Below, piece by piece: positions 47,472 through 56,151 of a stretch of 64,000 nt of DNA. The stretch is from Macrococcus sp. DPC7161 (GTDB taxonomy: Bacteria; Bacillota; Bacilli; Staphylococcales; Staphylococcaceae). The notes below the pieces were generated by a model that worked only from the letters and a program-made list of their open reading frames with translations, was not told where the DNA came from and made no database searches. Each line of letters opens with the position of its first letter. Position 1 is the stretch's first letter. Position numbers and translations under genes: made by a program. Location of the stretch: the NCBI RefSeq assembly GCF_004117835.1, contig NZ_SDSC01000001.1, positions 496,001 to 560,000 on the forward strand, given 5' to 3'.

Positions 47472-48383
47472 TCAAATTAATTTGTATTTTGTCGCTTTAC
47501 CTTTGCCTACTTTTTCTATTAATTGCATCTTTTGAAGACTAACTAACGAGCGCTCTATCGTCTTTTGACTAATAGAAGGAATTTGCATTTGCAAATCAAT
47601 TCTACTAAGTGGCTCGTAATGAACTGCTAATGTATTTAACACTTTTTCATTAGGCGTTAGTTCCTTTTCTTGTTGTATAAAGTTATAAAATTTTTCATAA
47701 GCTTCTAGTAAATTTTGGATAATGTATTGTTCAAATACGTATTCGTCTATCTGTTCGTTTCTCAGCATTTTTATTTTTGAAGGTAATTGATAAATGATGG
47801 ATTCAAATAGTAAAACATTAAAATCATGTTTTAAAAGTGAAGCATAAAGCATCATACTACTATAAATGGATACTGCTGGATGGCGTATATTATCTTTAAT
47901 AAATTGAATAAAAGCTTTGATAATAAGGAACAATTTGTTTTTTTCGCCAATTTGAATTTCATATTGGAGCTGCTCAAGTGCATTATATTCGATAGTTGTT
48001 ACTTTTAACTTATTTTGAGGCAAATCAGAACTACATATTACATTGATTTGTTCAAAAATAGGTATAAAATCTTTTGTATTTATATCTAAAAATTCAATCT
48101 CTTCTTTAAAGTGTATAAAAGCATAAACTATTGTAGTGTTTAATTTGATGTTTGTTTCTTGTAATATCGTTTGTTTTGGTTCGAAAAAATTTGGATGTTG
48201 CAAAATTTGATCATATAGATTTAAAAAATTAGTAGGCGCGATTTGCCAACGTTTTAAAGGCAACATATCATTAACCCAGTGCAACAATGCATGAGATAAT
48301 AATTGTTTTTGATGTTTAATATTTTGTTGACTCATGATACCTTTTATTTCATATATTCTAGTATATTCGTTTAATAAATCCAT
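47472..48383 (-). CDS. winged-helix protein of unknown function
   Basis: A 303-residue, Leu/Ile/Gln-rich, mainly helical protein. The C-terminal 60 residues (NEKVLNTLAVHYEPLSRIDL, ISQKTIERSLVSLQ, GKGKATKYKL) form a winged-helix domain like the C-terminal DNA-binding part of Fic-family proteins, but no Fic HPFxxGNGR motif is present. A regulatory or nucleic-acid-binding role is inferred only. The start is ATG 48383; its GAGGTG lies in the 3' arm of a 19-bp terminator-like hairpin whose T-run separates it from the ATG. I do not recognise the gene. Confidence 0.6.
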   Translation of the reverse strand: MDLLNEYTRIYEIKGIMSQQNIKHQKQLLSHALLHWVNDMLPLKRWQIAPTNFLNLYDQILQHPNFFEPKQTILQETNIKLNTTIVYAFIHFKEEIEFLDINTKDFIPIFEQINVICSSDLPQNKLKVTTIEYNALEQLQYEIQIGEKNKLFLIIKAFIQFIKDNIRHPAVSIYSSMMLYASLLKHDFNVLLFESIIYQLPSKIKMLRNEQIDEYVFEQYIIQNLLEAYEKFYNFIQQEKELTPNEKVLNTLAVHYEPLSRIDLQMQIPSISQKTIERSLVSLQKMQLIEKVGKGKATKYKLI

Positions 48384-48435
48384 AAAAAAACACCTCACTC
48401 TCAGTCATATAATAACATATGACTGAGAGTGAGGT
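48384..48435 (-). terminator. 19-bp perfect hairpin before the winged-helix gene
   Basis: ACCTCACTCTCAGTCATAT and its exact reverse complement flank a 6-base loop. On the minus strand the hairpin is followed by GTTTTTTT and then the ATG of the winged-helix gene. It should terminate the exonuclease transcript, and the 3' arm contains the GAGGTG ribosome binding site. Confidence 0.85.
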
Positions 48436-48473
48436 AAATTTTAAATAAAAGATTGAACTTGAGTCGTTCTTTT

Positions 48474-49349
48474 TTAATTAAATTGATTAATAAAATTAGA
48501 TACGACTTTTAATTCAAATTGATTTGCAATTTGCTTCATATGATTGAAATCTACTGTATAAGGCATATTTTGTTTTATCTCATCAATATTTAAAGGGACT
48601 TCAGTGTGTATTTCAGCTAATCTCAATGCTAAACGAAGTTGATCAATATTTTCATTAATTTTTGTTTGTTGCCCTTTTGGTAATGTGTTAATTGCATCAA
48701 TAACAGCATTAACAGAACCATAGGATTGTATTAGCTTTATTGCAGTTTTTTCACCTATTCCTTTTACGCCACTATATCCATCAGCAGTATCTCCCATAAA
48801 TGCTTTAACATCAATTAATTGTTTTGGTTGCAGTTGATATTCATCAATAAATCTTGATAAATTATATTTATTGTAAATATTAAAGCCTTTTTTCGTTAAC
48901 CATACTTCAATATGTTCATCTAAAATTTGTAATAAATCTCTATCGCCTGAAATGACTTTAATTTGATACTTGTTTTCAAGTGATTTTGCTAAAGTTCCTA
49001 TAACGTCATCCGCTTCGTATTGATGCACACCAATATTTAAAAATCCTAATGCATTAGAAACTTGCTGTACCATTTCAAACTGTGGTATCAACTCTTCTTG
49101 AGGTGCAGGTCTATGTGCTTTGTAATTTGCATCAATTTCGTTTCTAAATGTTTTACTGCCCATATCCCAACAAACGATTACATGATGTGCGTCCGTGTCA
49201 TGAATTGCACTAATGACGTGTTTTACAAATCCTTGTACGCCGTTCGTCGGAATGCCTTTACTATTTTTCATATAATTTTTGTGCAAACTTGTTGCAAAGA
49301 AATGACGGAATAATAAAGCCATACCATCGATAATTAATATATTATTCAT
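48474..49349 (-). CDS. 5'-3' exonuclease (FEN/PolI N-domain type)
   Basis: A 291-residue stand-alone 5' nuclease of the family that forms the N-terminal domain of DNA polymerase I; Bacillus YpcP/ExoR is the likely counterpart. Metal-binding acidic residues are visible in LIIDGMAL, CWDMGS, YEADDVIG, ISGDRDLLQ and KAFMGDTADGYSGVKGIGEKTA, the last also holding the helix-3-turn DNA-binding motif. It would remove RNA primers or flaps. It overlaps the rhodanese gene by eight bases and is the last gene of the dynamin-rhodanese-exonuclease unit. Confidence 0.88.
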   Translation of the reverse strand: MNNILIIDGMALLFRHFFATSLHKNYMKNSKGIPTNGVQGFVKHVISAIHDTDAHHVIVCWDMGSKTFRNEIDANYKAHRPAPQEELIPQFEMVQQVSNALGFLNIGVHQYEADDVIGTLAKSLENKYQIKVISGDRDLLQILDEHIEVWLTKKGFNIYNKYNLSRFIDEYQLQPKQLIDVKAFMGDTADGYSGVKGIGEKTAIKLIQSYGSVNAVIDAINTLPKGQQTKINENIDQLRLALRLAEIHTEVPLNIDEIKQNMPYTVDFNHMKQIANQFELKVVSNFINQFN

Positions 49350-50214
49350 TAAAATCTCCTACTTCTACATTATTATTTTTTTCAATCCATTCAGAATAGC
49401 TACCAGCATAAACTTTAACTTTTTCATCAAGTGATAGCAATGCACAAAATAATGGTGTGGCGCTCATACCTGAACCACAATAAACAATACATTCTTTCGT
49501 TAAAACATTTTTAAAAATGTTTCGGAGTGATGTTTTATCTTTAATATACCCATTAATAAATAAAGTGTTATAAGGGATATTTATCGCTGTAGGAATGTGC
49601 CCTTTAATTGAATCAATTGGTTCAATTTCACCAATATATCTCTGATATGCTCTAGCATCAATTAATATTTTGTTATCTTTTTTATTTTCAATTATCGATT
49701 TGATTTCATCAAAAAATGCAATATACTTTTGATTAAAATTTTTATTTTTATCGTCTAAATCTTTAATTTTAAATGTTTCTTTATCATCTAATTCATAAGG
49801 TACTTTATTAAATAAAGTTATATTTTCATAGCCACCATCAATTATTTGACTGTTCAAATTTAATAATTTACACAGAAAGACTAATCGCGATGCATTGAAG
49901 CCATTTTGGTGGTCAATAATGATAATATCTTTTGTTTCTCCGTGACTATTCATAGTATGGTGTATTAGTTTCGCATACAATTGATTTAAATCAGGTAAAG
50001 GGTGTCTACCTGAAACAACTGGGTTTGTATGATTAGAATGAATGGTTCCATACAAATATTTATAATCTAGGATTGGCACACTATCTTGAATGATTTCTTT
50101 GAAACCATTCAATGTTGCTTCCTTATTATCCATTACGCTACGTACATCAAATAAAATGGCTTGTTGATTTTTTATGCTTTCAAATGCTTCTTCTTCACCT
50201 ATCCATATTTTCAT
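49342..50214 (-). CDS. rhodanese-type sulfurtransferase (two-domain)
   Basis: A 290-residue tandem rhodanese. The N-terminal domain is inactive-like (IIIDHQNGFNASRL), and the C-terminal one has the active-site loop CGSGMSAT with the persulfide Cys, close to the CGSGVTA loop of mercaptopyruvate sulfurtransferases. Cytoplasmic, donor and acceptor unknown. The ATG at 50214 has GGAG seven bases upstream; a GTG three codons earlier is the alternative. It lies 13 bases after the dynamin gene. Confidence 0.83.
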   Translation of the reverse strand: MKIWIGEEEAFESIKNQQAILFDVRSVMDNKEATLNGFKEIIQDSVPILDYKYLYGTIHSNHTNPVVSGRHPLPDLNQLYAKLIHHTMNSHGETKDIIIIDHQNGFNASRLVFLCKLLNLNSQIIDGGYENITLFNKVPYELDDKETFKIKDLDDKNKNFNQKYIAFFDEIKSIIENKKDNKILIDARAYQRYIGEIEPIDSIKGHIPTAINIPYNTLFINGYIKDKTSLRNIFKNVLTKECIVYCGSGMSATPLFCALLSLDEKVKVYAGSYSEWIEKNNNVEVGDFNE

Positions 50215-50227
50215 GAAGGACACTCCA

Positions 50228-53200
50228 TTACAATTGATTTAATATAGTTTGAATCTGAGAAATCACAGACGCATCAACTTTATTTTGTTCCATTTGTTGC
50301 ATTTCACTATATATGTCTTGTTCACAATTTTTAATGAATACATCTATGATATTAATTTCATTATTAATTATGTCAGTGAGTTCGTTTTTAAACACTTCTA
50401 TACTTTGATCTATTGAGCTTAATGCTTCCGTATGAATTTGATCAATTAATATTTGATGATGCTTATCACTTAACAACATTTTAGAAGTAATTTTTGGTAA
50501 TTTCATATTATTTAATTCTTTTAACATTGAATCTAAATTTACTAATGAATTGTTAATAATGTGGTGATTGAATTCTATATCTGTAAACAATTCGTTTTGT
50601 ATTAATTCTTTATTTAATATTACATTTGATTCATTTACTAAATTCACAAAATACTTATTCAATCGAGGTATCATTAAAATTAAATCTTCGCTAAGTTTTT
50701 CTTTAACAGCTGAAATAAATTGTGGTTTTATTTCTTCCACTTTTTGTGAAGTATTAACTTCAGCTTTAATCACATCAAACAATTGAATTTTCATCTTGTC
50801 ATGTAGATACACAAGTTGTTCATTAAAATATTTTAACAACGTATTTAATACATTTACTTTTAACGATGAATGGAATAAACCATTTTCTCGCCATTGTTGA
50901 TACTGTTGATTTCTAGCATCTAATTGTAATTTAAATTCACTGAAATGGGAAACCATATCATTTGCTTGTTGTATCATTCGACCATTTTTTAAATATAACT
51001 GTTCTATTTTTTGTTTTTGACTTAATTCATTAACAAAGTGATCGACAGCATTTTTAAATCTTTCGAAATAAGGTTCTTCTTGTTCTAAAGCCAATTTACT
51101 AGATACAGGATAGATGTCATCGTTAATTTGTAATTTTAATAGTTCACTTTCAAGATAATTTACAACCAACTGTAACTCTGACTCATCTTTTCTTAAATCG
51201 ACGGCATTAATAATATAAAAAGATTGACTATTTTCATTGATGATTTCTACTTGGTTTAAATAACTTAAGAATGCTTTATCTTTTTCAGTGAATACATGAT
51301 TATAGTATGAAACATAAATTAATAAGTCACTGTCAGCAATGATTTCCGTCGTTTCTTTAGTATGGCGGCTATTGGTACTTCCCGTGCCAGGTGAATCAAT
51401 AATGATTGTGTTTTTTATGAATGGATTGAGAGATCCAATTTCAATTTTATGTACAAATGCTGCATGTGCATCATCAGCACTATATTTATGAATCTCATCT
51501 TGTGTAATTTCAATACGATCTCCTAATATTAAATGTTGTTTGTATTTATTATAATGTTTTTCAATGGCTTCAATATAATTTTTATGGGCTGAATCCAACT
51601 TATCTTTCATTTTTAAATGTAAATTAAGCCATGTTTCAATCGATGTTTCTGAAGCGTTAGCCATTTGATTCAAATCGAATAATATCTCGTCTTGAGTCTT
51701 AAATGTTACATAGTGTTGATTTCCGAAATGGATTTCAGTAATTGCGGCTGTCGTTGGATTTGGTGAAGATGTTAATAAACGCTCTTTTAACAATGCGTTG
51801 ATTAATGCAGACTTCCCTGCACTAAATGCTCCAAACACGACAATTTTAGTGATATTATTTTCTATTCTAGAAATATCATTTTTTAACGATTGCACCATAC
51901 TTTGAAAATAAGGTATTTTGTCAAATAACGTGATGCTTTCTTTAATGTGTGCTAAAGAATAATCCATTTGAGATTCCGTCTCTTTAGTTTTCTTTTCATA
52001 AGATTTTTTTGTTGGTTCTTCTATTGTTAATGTTACTTCTTTTCGGCCAATTAATTTATCGATTGATTCATCCACATGAATATAATAATGCTCAAAATTA
52101 TGCGTCGAAATTGAATGATGTAATTGTTTTAAATTAAGATAATCTGTAAATAAATCTTCATCCCCATTGTCACATTGATTATTTATTTTCGACATATTTA
52201 TCATTTTTATGAACTTTTGAATATATATTCTCATATAATTTCTAATTAGATGTTCAATGTGCTGTTTTAATTTATCTGAATACACCAATACATAATCTTT
52301 AGTTATTGTTGTTTGCTCTACCATTACATCAACCAAATCTTGTTGATTAGCCTTATAGTCAATAATTTCAGGAACATTATTTAAATACTTTTCGAATTTT
52401 TTAAAATACTGACTAAGTTGAAAATTAACCTCTTTATCAACTAAAGTGTTCAAATGTGATAAAACACTTAAACATAGTTCATCTTGAATTTGCTTTTTCT
52501 TTTGTGCCTTATTAAATAGACCATGCACTTTAAATTGGGGTGTAAAAGATTCAAGCATTTTATGAATTTTTTCTCTTAATTCAAAAGGCATTAAATAGGC
52601 ATTTTTTAAAGTTTGTTTGACTTCATCATTTAATAATTGTTCATTGTTTTCATCAGCTAAAATAGATTGCTCATTGAAGATTTTTTGATTATTTTTATGT
52701 GTATTATAAGTTGCTTCAAACTGCGACGCTTCTATATCTAAAGCACTTAATATTTTATTTAATCGATCATTTAAAAAGTCAATATGACGCGCTTCGATAT
52801 AATTTGTAATGCGATCAAAATAAACGTTATACCCTGTTCTATTGTTAGCTAAATCATGAATTAATGATTTGATTTGCTCAAATTGATTATGGATAGATGA
52901 ATATATCGTACTATAATACAGTCCTTCAATGTCAATTTGATAGCGATTCAAGTTTTGAATGATTTCATTATGAAAATGATCAAATGACAATTCATTTTCA
53001 TTGTGTTTATCGATTTGGTTAACAATCAAATATACTTTTACACCCATTTCATTTAGCAGCTTTAATTGTTCAAAATTCTTTTCTGAATGGATATGATTAT
53101 ATTCAACAGTGTAAAATACAACATCACTAATTAATAAATACTTTAATGTACTATGTTCATGGTTTTTAAAAGTAGCATCAACACCTGGTGTATCTTGAAT

Positions 53201-53596
53201 GATAGTATTTATTGGAAAAGGTGTTGATCGATGAATCTCAATAGCTTCAATAGAATGGTTTAACGTATTTAAACGTTTTATTTCCTCATAACTTTCTACA
53301 ATCGTATATGTTTGATTTTCTAAATTCACTCTTATAAATGAATTTTCATTGGAAACAATTTGTGCCGTATTACTTGTAGTTGGAACTGGTGAACTTGGTA
53401 ATATTTGCTCATTGAATAAGTGGTTAATTAACGACGATTTACCCGATGAAAAATGCCCTACAAAACTAATGACATATTGGTCGTCATATACTTTTTTGAT
53501 TACTTCATTAATTTGATTTTGAAGGACAAAATGATCAGATTTTTCTACCTCTTTTTTTAATTGGTATAATTGTTTGATTTTTTCTAATTTTTCCAT
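50228..53596 (-). CDS. tandem bacterial dynamin (DynA/YpbR-like)
   Basis: A large 1122-residue membrane-remodelling GTPase with two fused dynamin units. The first P-loop is GHFSSGKS (residues 47-54) with DTPGVD and NQID; the second is GAFSAGKS near residue 586 with DSPGTGSTNSR and an NAVD guanine motif. Each GTPase is followed by a long helical stalk. This is the arrangement of Bacillus DynA, which tethers and fuses membranes and assists membrane repair after phage or antibiotic damage. It heads a three-gene minus-strand unit and is divergent from the oxidase genes. Confidence 0.9.
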   Translation of the reverse strand: MEKLEKIKQLYQLKKEVEKSDHFVLQNQINEVIKKVYDDQYVISFVGHFSSGKSSLINHLFNEQILPSSPVPTTSNTAQIVSNENSFIRVNLENQTYTIVESYEEIKRLNTLNHSIEAIEIHRSTPFPINTIIQDTPGVDATFKNHEHSTLKYLLISDVVFYTVEYNHIHSEKNFEQLKLLNEMGVKVYLIVNQIDKHNENELSFDHFHNEIIQNLNRYQIDIEGLYYSTIYSSIHNQFEQIKSLIHDLANNRTGYNVYFDRITNYIEARHIDFLNDRLNKILSALDIEASQFEATYNTHKNNQKIFNEQSILADENNEQLLNDEVKQTLKNAYLMPFELREKIHKMLESFTPQFKVHGLFNKAQKKKQIQDELCLSVLSHLNTLVDKEVNFQLSQYFKKFEKYLNNVPEIIDYKANQQDLVDVMVEQTTITKDYVLVYSDKLKQHIEHLIRNYMRIYIQKFIKMINMSKINNQCDNGDEDLFTDYLNLKQLHHSISTHNFEHYYIHVDESIDKLIGRKEVTLTIEEPTKKSYEKKTKETESQMDYSLAHIKESITLFDKIPYFQSMVQSLKNDISRIENNITKIVVFGAFSAGKSALINALLKERLLTSSPNPTTAAITEIHFGNQHYVTFKTQDEILFDLNQMANASETSIETWLNLHLKMKDKLDSAHKNYIEAIEKHYNKYKQHLILGDRIEITQDEIHKYSADDAHAAFVHKIEIGSLNPFIKNTIIIDSPGTGSTNSRHTKETTEIIADSDLLIYVSYYNHVFTEKDKAFLSYLNQVEIINENSQSFYIINAVDLRKDESELQLVVNYLESELLKLQINDDIYPVSSKLALEQEEPYFERFKNAVDHFVNELSQKQKIEQLYLKNGRMIQQANDMVSHFSEFKLQLDARNQQYQQWRENGLFHSSLKVNVLNTLLKYFNEQLVYLHDKMKIQLFDVIKAEVNTSQKVEEIKPQFISAVKEKLSEDLILMIPRLNKYFVNLVNESNVILNKELIQNELFTDIEFNHHIINNSLVNLDSMLKELNNMKLPKITSKMLLSDKHHQILIDQIHTEALSSIDQSIEVFKNELTDIINNEINIIDVFIKNCEQDIYSEMQQMEQNKVDASVISQIQTILNQL

Positions 53597-53648
53597 AATT
53601 ACCTCTATGACATTTTATTTGTGAAATTTTTAACTTAAACTTAAAAAG

Positions 53649-53664
53649 TGTGACATTTATCACA
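53649..53664. promoter_or_regulatory. CRP/FNR-type palindrome (ArcR-like site) before the oxidase genes
   Basis: TGTGACATTTATCACA is a perfect TGTGA-N6-TCACA palindrome, the CRP-type operator that staphylococcal ArcR recognises. Its centre is about 40 bases upstream of the likely start point for the oxidase genes (a -10 such as TATTAT at 53683 or TATAAA at 53689), with only a weak -35. It lies in the intergenic region shared with the divergent dynamin gene. Confidence 0.65.
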
Positions 53665-53723
53665 TTATTAAAACGCTTACTCTATTATTATAAAGAAAGA
53701 AAAGCTAATAAGAAAGGGTGTCA

Positions 53724-53879
53724 ATGATGAATGAGAATAATGTAAATTCTAAAGTAGATACACATCATGATCACAATGAACTTGATCTACGTGGAACTAT
53801 GGCGTCGGTATTATTTTTAGGTGGCGTATTTGTAGTTACTTGGTTTGCAATCTTTATATTATTTTTAGAACGCGTATAG
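53724..53879 (+). CDS. cbaD: cytochrome oxidase subunit IIa (CbaD-like)
   Basis: A 51-residue protein with a His/Asp-rich N-terminal stretch (DTHHDHNELDLRGT) and one membrane helix at about residues 27-48. A one-helix subunit IIa in this position, before subunits II and I, is known from ba3-type oxidases, where it fills the place of the missing first helix of subunit II. An AAAGGGTG site precedes two adjacent ATG codons; the first is used here. Its stop codon overlaps the Shine-Dalgarno (ATAGGAGG) of the subunit II gene. No sequence motif beyond the helix defines it, so the call leans on context. Confidence 0.75.
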   Translation: MMNENNVNSKVDTHHDHNELDLRGTMASVLFLGGVFVVTWFAIFILFLERV

Positions 53880-53890
53880 GAGGAATTAAG

Positions 53891-54367
53891 TTGCATAAGT
53901 ATGAGAAGATTTGGCTTAGTTTAGGGATGGCCTCACTTGTTTTATTCTTAGTTATTATTTTTGTTTCAGCAATTCATAATGGGCATGCACCTGCAGCAAG
54001 TGGTCGTGAATTTATCGATCCAGAAATGGTAGATAAGAAAGAGCCATTCAATAAACCTGGCTTACATAAAGTAGAAGGTAAAGATTGGGATTATGAGTTA
54101 GTATTCGTAGTATCAGCATTTAACTACAATCCTGGAGAAGTAAAAATTCCAAAAGGATCAAAAGTTAAAATTATTGCAACTTCAAAAGACGTTAACCACG
54201 GTTTTGAAATTGCACACACAAACGTAAACATGATGATTGAGCCTGGACATATTAGTAATTTCGTAAAGACCTTTGATAAAAAGGGTGAATATTTATTATT
54301 ATGTAATGAATATTGTGGTACAGGACATGCAGACATGAAATCAATTATTAAGGTGGTAGATAAATAA
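53891..54367 (+). CDS. cytochrome c oxidase subunit II (ba3 type, CuA)
   Basis: A 158-residue subunit with one N-terminal membrane helix (about residues 10-30) and an outer cupredoxin domain. The CuA ligands are intact: His103 in DVNHGF, then Cys138, Glu140, Cys142, His146 and Met149 in CNEYCGTGHADM. This indicates electron transfer from a cytochrome c-like donor rather than from quinol. The short, single-helix form is typical of B-family oxidases. The TTG at 53891 is chosen because GGAGG lies seven bases upstream and the helix then starts correctly. It overlaps subunit I by one base. Confidence 0.88.
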   Translation: MHKYEKIWLSLGMASLVLFLVIIFVSAIHNGHAPAASGREFIDPEMVDKKEPFNKPGLHKVEGKDWDYELVFVVSAFNYNPGEVKIPKGSKVKIIATSKDVNHGFEIAHTNVNMMIEPGHISNFVKTFDKKGEYLLLCNEYCGTGHADMKSIIKVVDK

Positions 54368-56082
54368 TGAATTCAATTCAAACGACAGATGAACGTTTAT
54401 CTTTTAGAAATCATCAACCACTTCTTGAAAAAGACAAAGTTGTTTTAGACAGAAAAGATGCAAAACTAGTAATGGCACATATGTATGTTGCGATTGTTTG
54501 TTTAATCTTAGGTGGTTTAGCTGGGCTTTTACAAACATTAGTACGTTCAGGCACACTTAAATTACCAGCAGGTATTGGTTATTATCAAATTTTAACAGTA
54601 CATGGTATTATACTTGCTTTAGTATTAACAACATTCTTTATTATGGGCTTCCAAACTTCAGCTGTTGCAAGAACATGTGGTCCTTTAACAGCTTTACAAC
54701 GAAAATTAGTTTGGATTGGTTTTTGGGTAATGCTCATTGGTACTGCAATGGCAGCAACAATGGTTTTATTAAATAAAGCAACTGTCCTTTATACATTCTA
54801 TGCCCCATTACAAGCACATGTAATTTTCTATGTAGGTATGGCATTAGTTGTAGTAGGTTCATGGATTTCTGCTGCAGGTCAAATCATGCGTTATGCGCAA
54901 TGGCGTCGTGAGCATAAAGGCCAAAAAACACCATTATTATCATACATGGTTACAATTAACAATGTAATGTGGATCGTTTGTTCACTTGGTGTTGCTTCTA
55001 CAGTTTTATTCCAAATGATTCCTTGGTCATTAGGATTAGTTGAACGTATTGATGTTTCATTGAGCCGTACATTGTTCTGGTATTTCGGACATGCATTAGT
55101 TTACTTCTGGTTACTACCTGCATATATGGCATGGTACGCAATTGTTCCAAAAATTATTGGTGCAACAGCATTTAGTGATAATTTAGCACGTATGAGTTTT
55201 ATGTTATTCTTATTCTTTTCAATTCCAGTCGGAATTCACCACCAATTGGTTGAACCAGGTATTGATGTATTATGGAAATATGTTCAAGTTGTATTAACAT
55301 TTATGGTTGTTATTCCATCATTAATGACAGCATTTAGTTTATTTGCTACGTTTGAAGCTTATGGACGTAAGCAAGGTGCTAAAGGTATCCTTGGATGGTT
55401 TAAAAACCTACCTTGGGGTGATGCACGCTTTGTATTACCATTCATTGGTATGGCTGCATTTATTCCTGGTGGTGCTGGTGGTTTAGTAAACGCATCTGCA
55501 CAAATGGACCAAGTTGTACATAACACAATTTGGATCACAGGTCACTTCCACTTAACAGTAGCAACGGCTGTAATTTTAACATTCTTTGGTACAATGTATT
55601 GGTTAATTCCTCATTGTACTGGCCGTGTAATGACAAAATCAATTAATAAATTAGCTTTAATTCAAGGTTATATGTGGGCATTAGGTATGTCTATCATGTC
55701 TGGTGCAATGCACTTCATCGGATTATTTGGTGCACCACGTCGTTCTACTTATTCTGAATACGGTGGTTCTAAAGTAGCTGCTGAATGGATTCCTTACCAA
55801 GTCATTCAAGCAATTGGTGGTACAATTTTATTCGTATCAATCATACTAGTAGTAATCGTATTTATTCAACTTTGCTTCTTTGCCCCTAAAGGCTTTGAAG
55901 AATATCCAGTTGCTGAAGCAATGGATCAAAATCAACCAACATATAAATTTGTTGAAAACTGGAAGTTCTTAATTGTTGTAACTATTGCATTAATTTTAAT
56001 TGCTTACACTATTCCAGTAGGTCAAATGTTCATTGATCCACCTCCAGGTGCGAAAGGCTTTGGAGAGGGTAAAGTTTGGTAA
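54367..56082 (+). CDS. cytochrome oxidase subunit I, B-type (b(o/a)3-like)
   Basis: A 571-residue, about 13-helix haem-copper oxidase catalytic subunit that reduces O2 and pumps protons. Ligand positions are visible: low-spin haem His79 (VHGIIL), CuB His242 with cross-linked Tyr246 in HALVYFWLLPAY, CuB His291-His292 in IHHQLVEPG, and His393 and His395 in GHFHLTVA for the high- and low-spin haems. HxxVYFWLxPAY marks the B family rather than the A family (qox, cta). It lies in the IIa-II-I cluster behind an ArcR-like site and ends at a terminator. Confidence 0.9.
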   Translation: MNSIQTTDERLSFRNHQPLLEKDKVVLDRKDAKLVMAHMYVAIVCLILGGLAGLLQTLVRSGTLKLPAGIGYYQILTVHGIILALVLTTFFIMGFQTSAVARTCGPLTALQRKLVWIGFWVMLIGTAMAATMVLLNKATVLYTFYAPLQAHVIFYVGMALVVVGSWISAAGQIMRYAQWRREHKGQKTPLLSYMVTINNVMWIVCSLGVASTVLFQMIPWSLGLVERIDVSLSRTLFWYFGHALVYFWLLPAYMAWYAIVPKIIGATAFSDNLARMSFMLFLFFSIPVGIHHQLVEPGIDVLWKYVQVVLTFMVVIPSLMTAFSLFATFEAYGRKQGAKGILGWFKNLPWGDARFVLPFIGMAAFIPGGAGGLVNASAQMDQVVHNTIWITGHFHLTVATAVILTFFGTMYWLIPHCTGRVMTKSINKLALIQGYMWALGMSIMSGAMHFIGLFGAPRRSTYSEYGGSKVAAEWIPYQVIQAIGGTILFVSIILVVIVFIQLCFFAPKGFEEYPVAEAMDQNQPTYKFVENWKFLIVVTIALILIAYTIPVGQMFIDPPPGAKGFGEGKVW

Positions 56083-56085
56083 TAC

Positions 56086-56119
56086 AAAAGGAGAGAGACA
56101 AAACTGTCTCTCTCCTTTT
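56086..56119. terminator. bidirectional terminator between the oxidase and rlmL genes
   Basis: AAAAGGAGAGAGACA and its exact complement TGTCTCTCTCCTTTT form a 15-bp stem with an AAAC loop, between convergent genes. Confidence 0.9.
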
Positions 56120-56151
56120 TAATTAACTAATAAACATAGGTAATCGTTATA

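Noticed and set aside
53619-53634. TTGTGAAATTTTTAAC upstream of the oxidase genes, resembling a Rex box.
   Set aside because: Only the left half fits the Rex consensus; the right half lacks the CACAA needed for symmetry. The TGTGA-N6-TCACA site nearby is the better operator.
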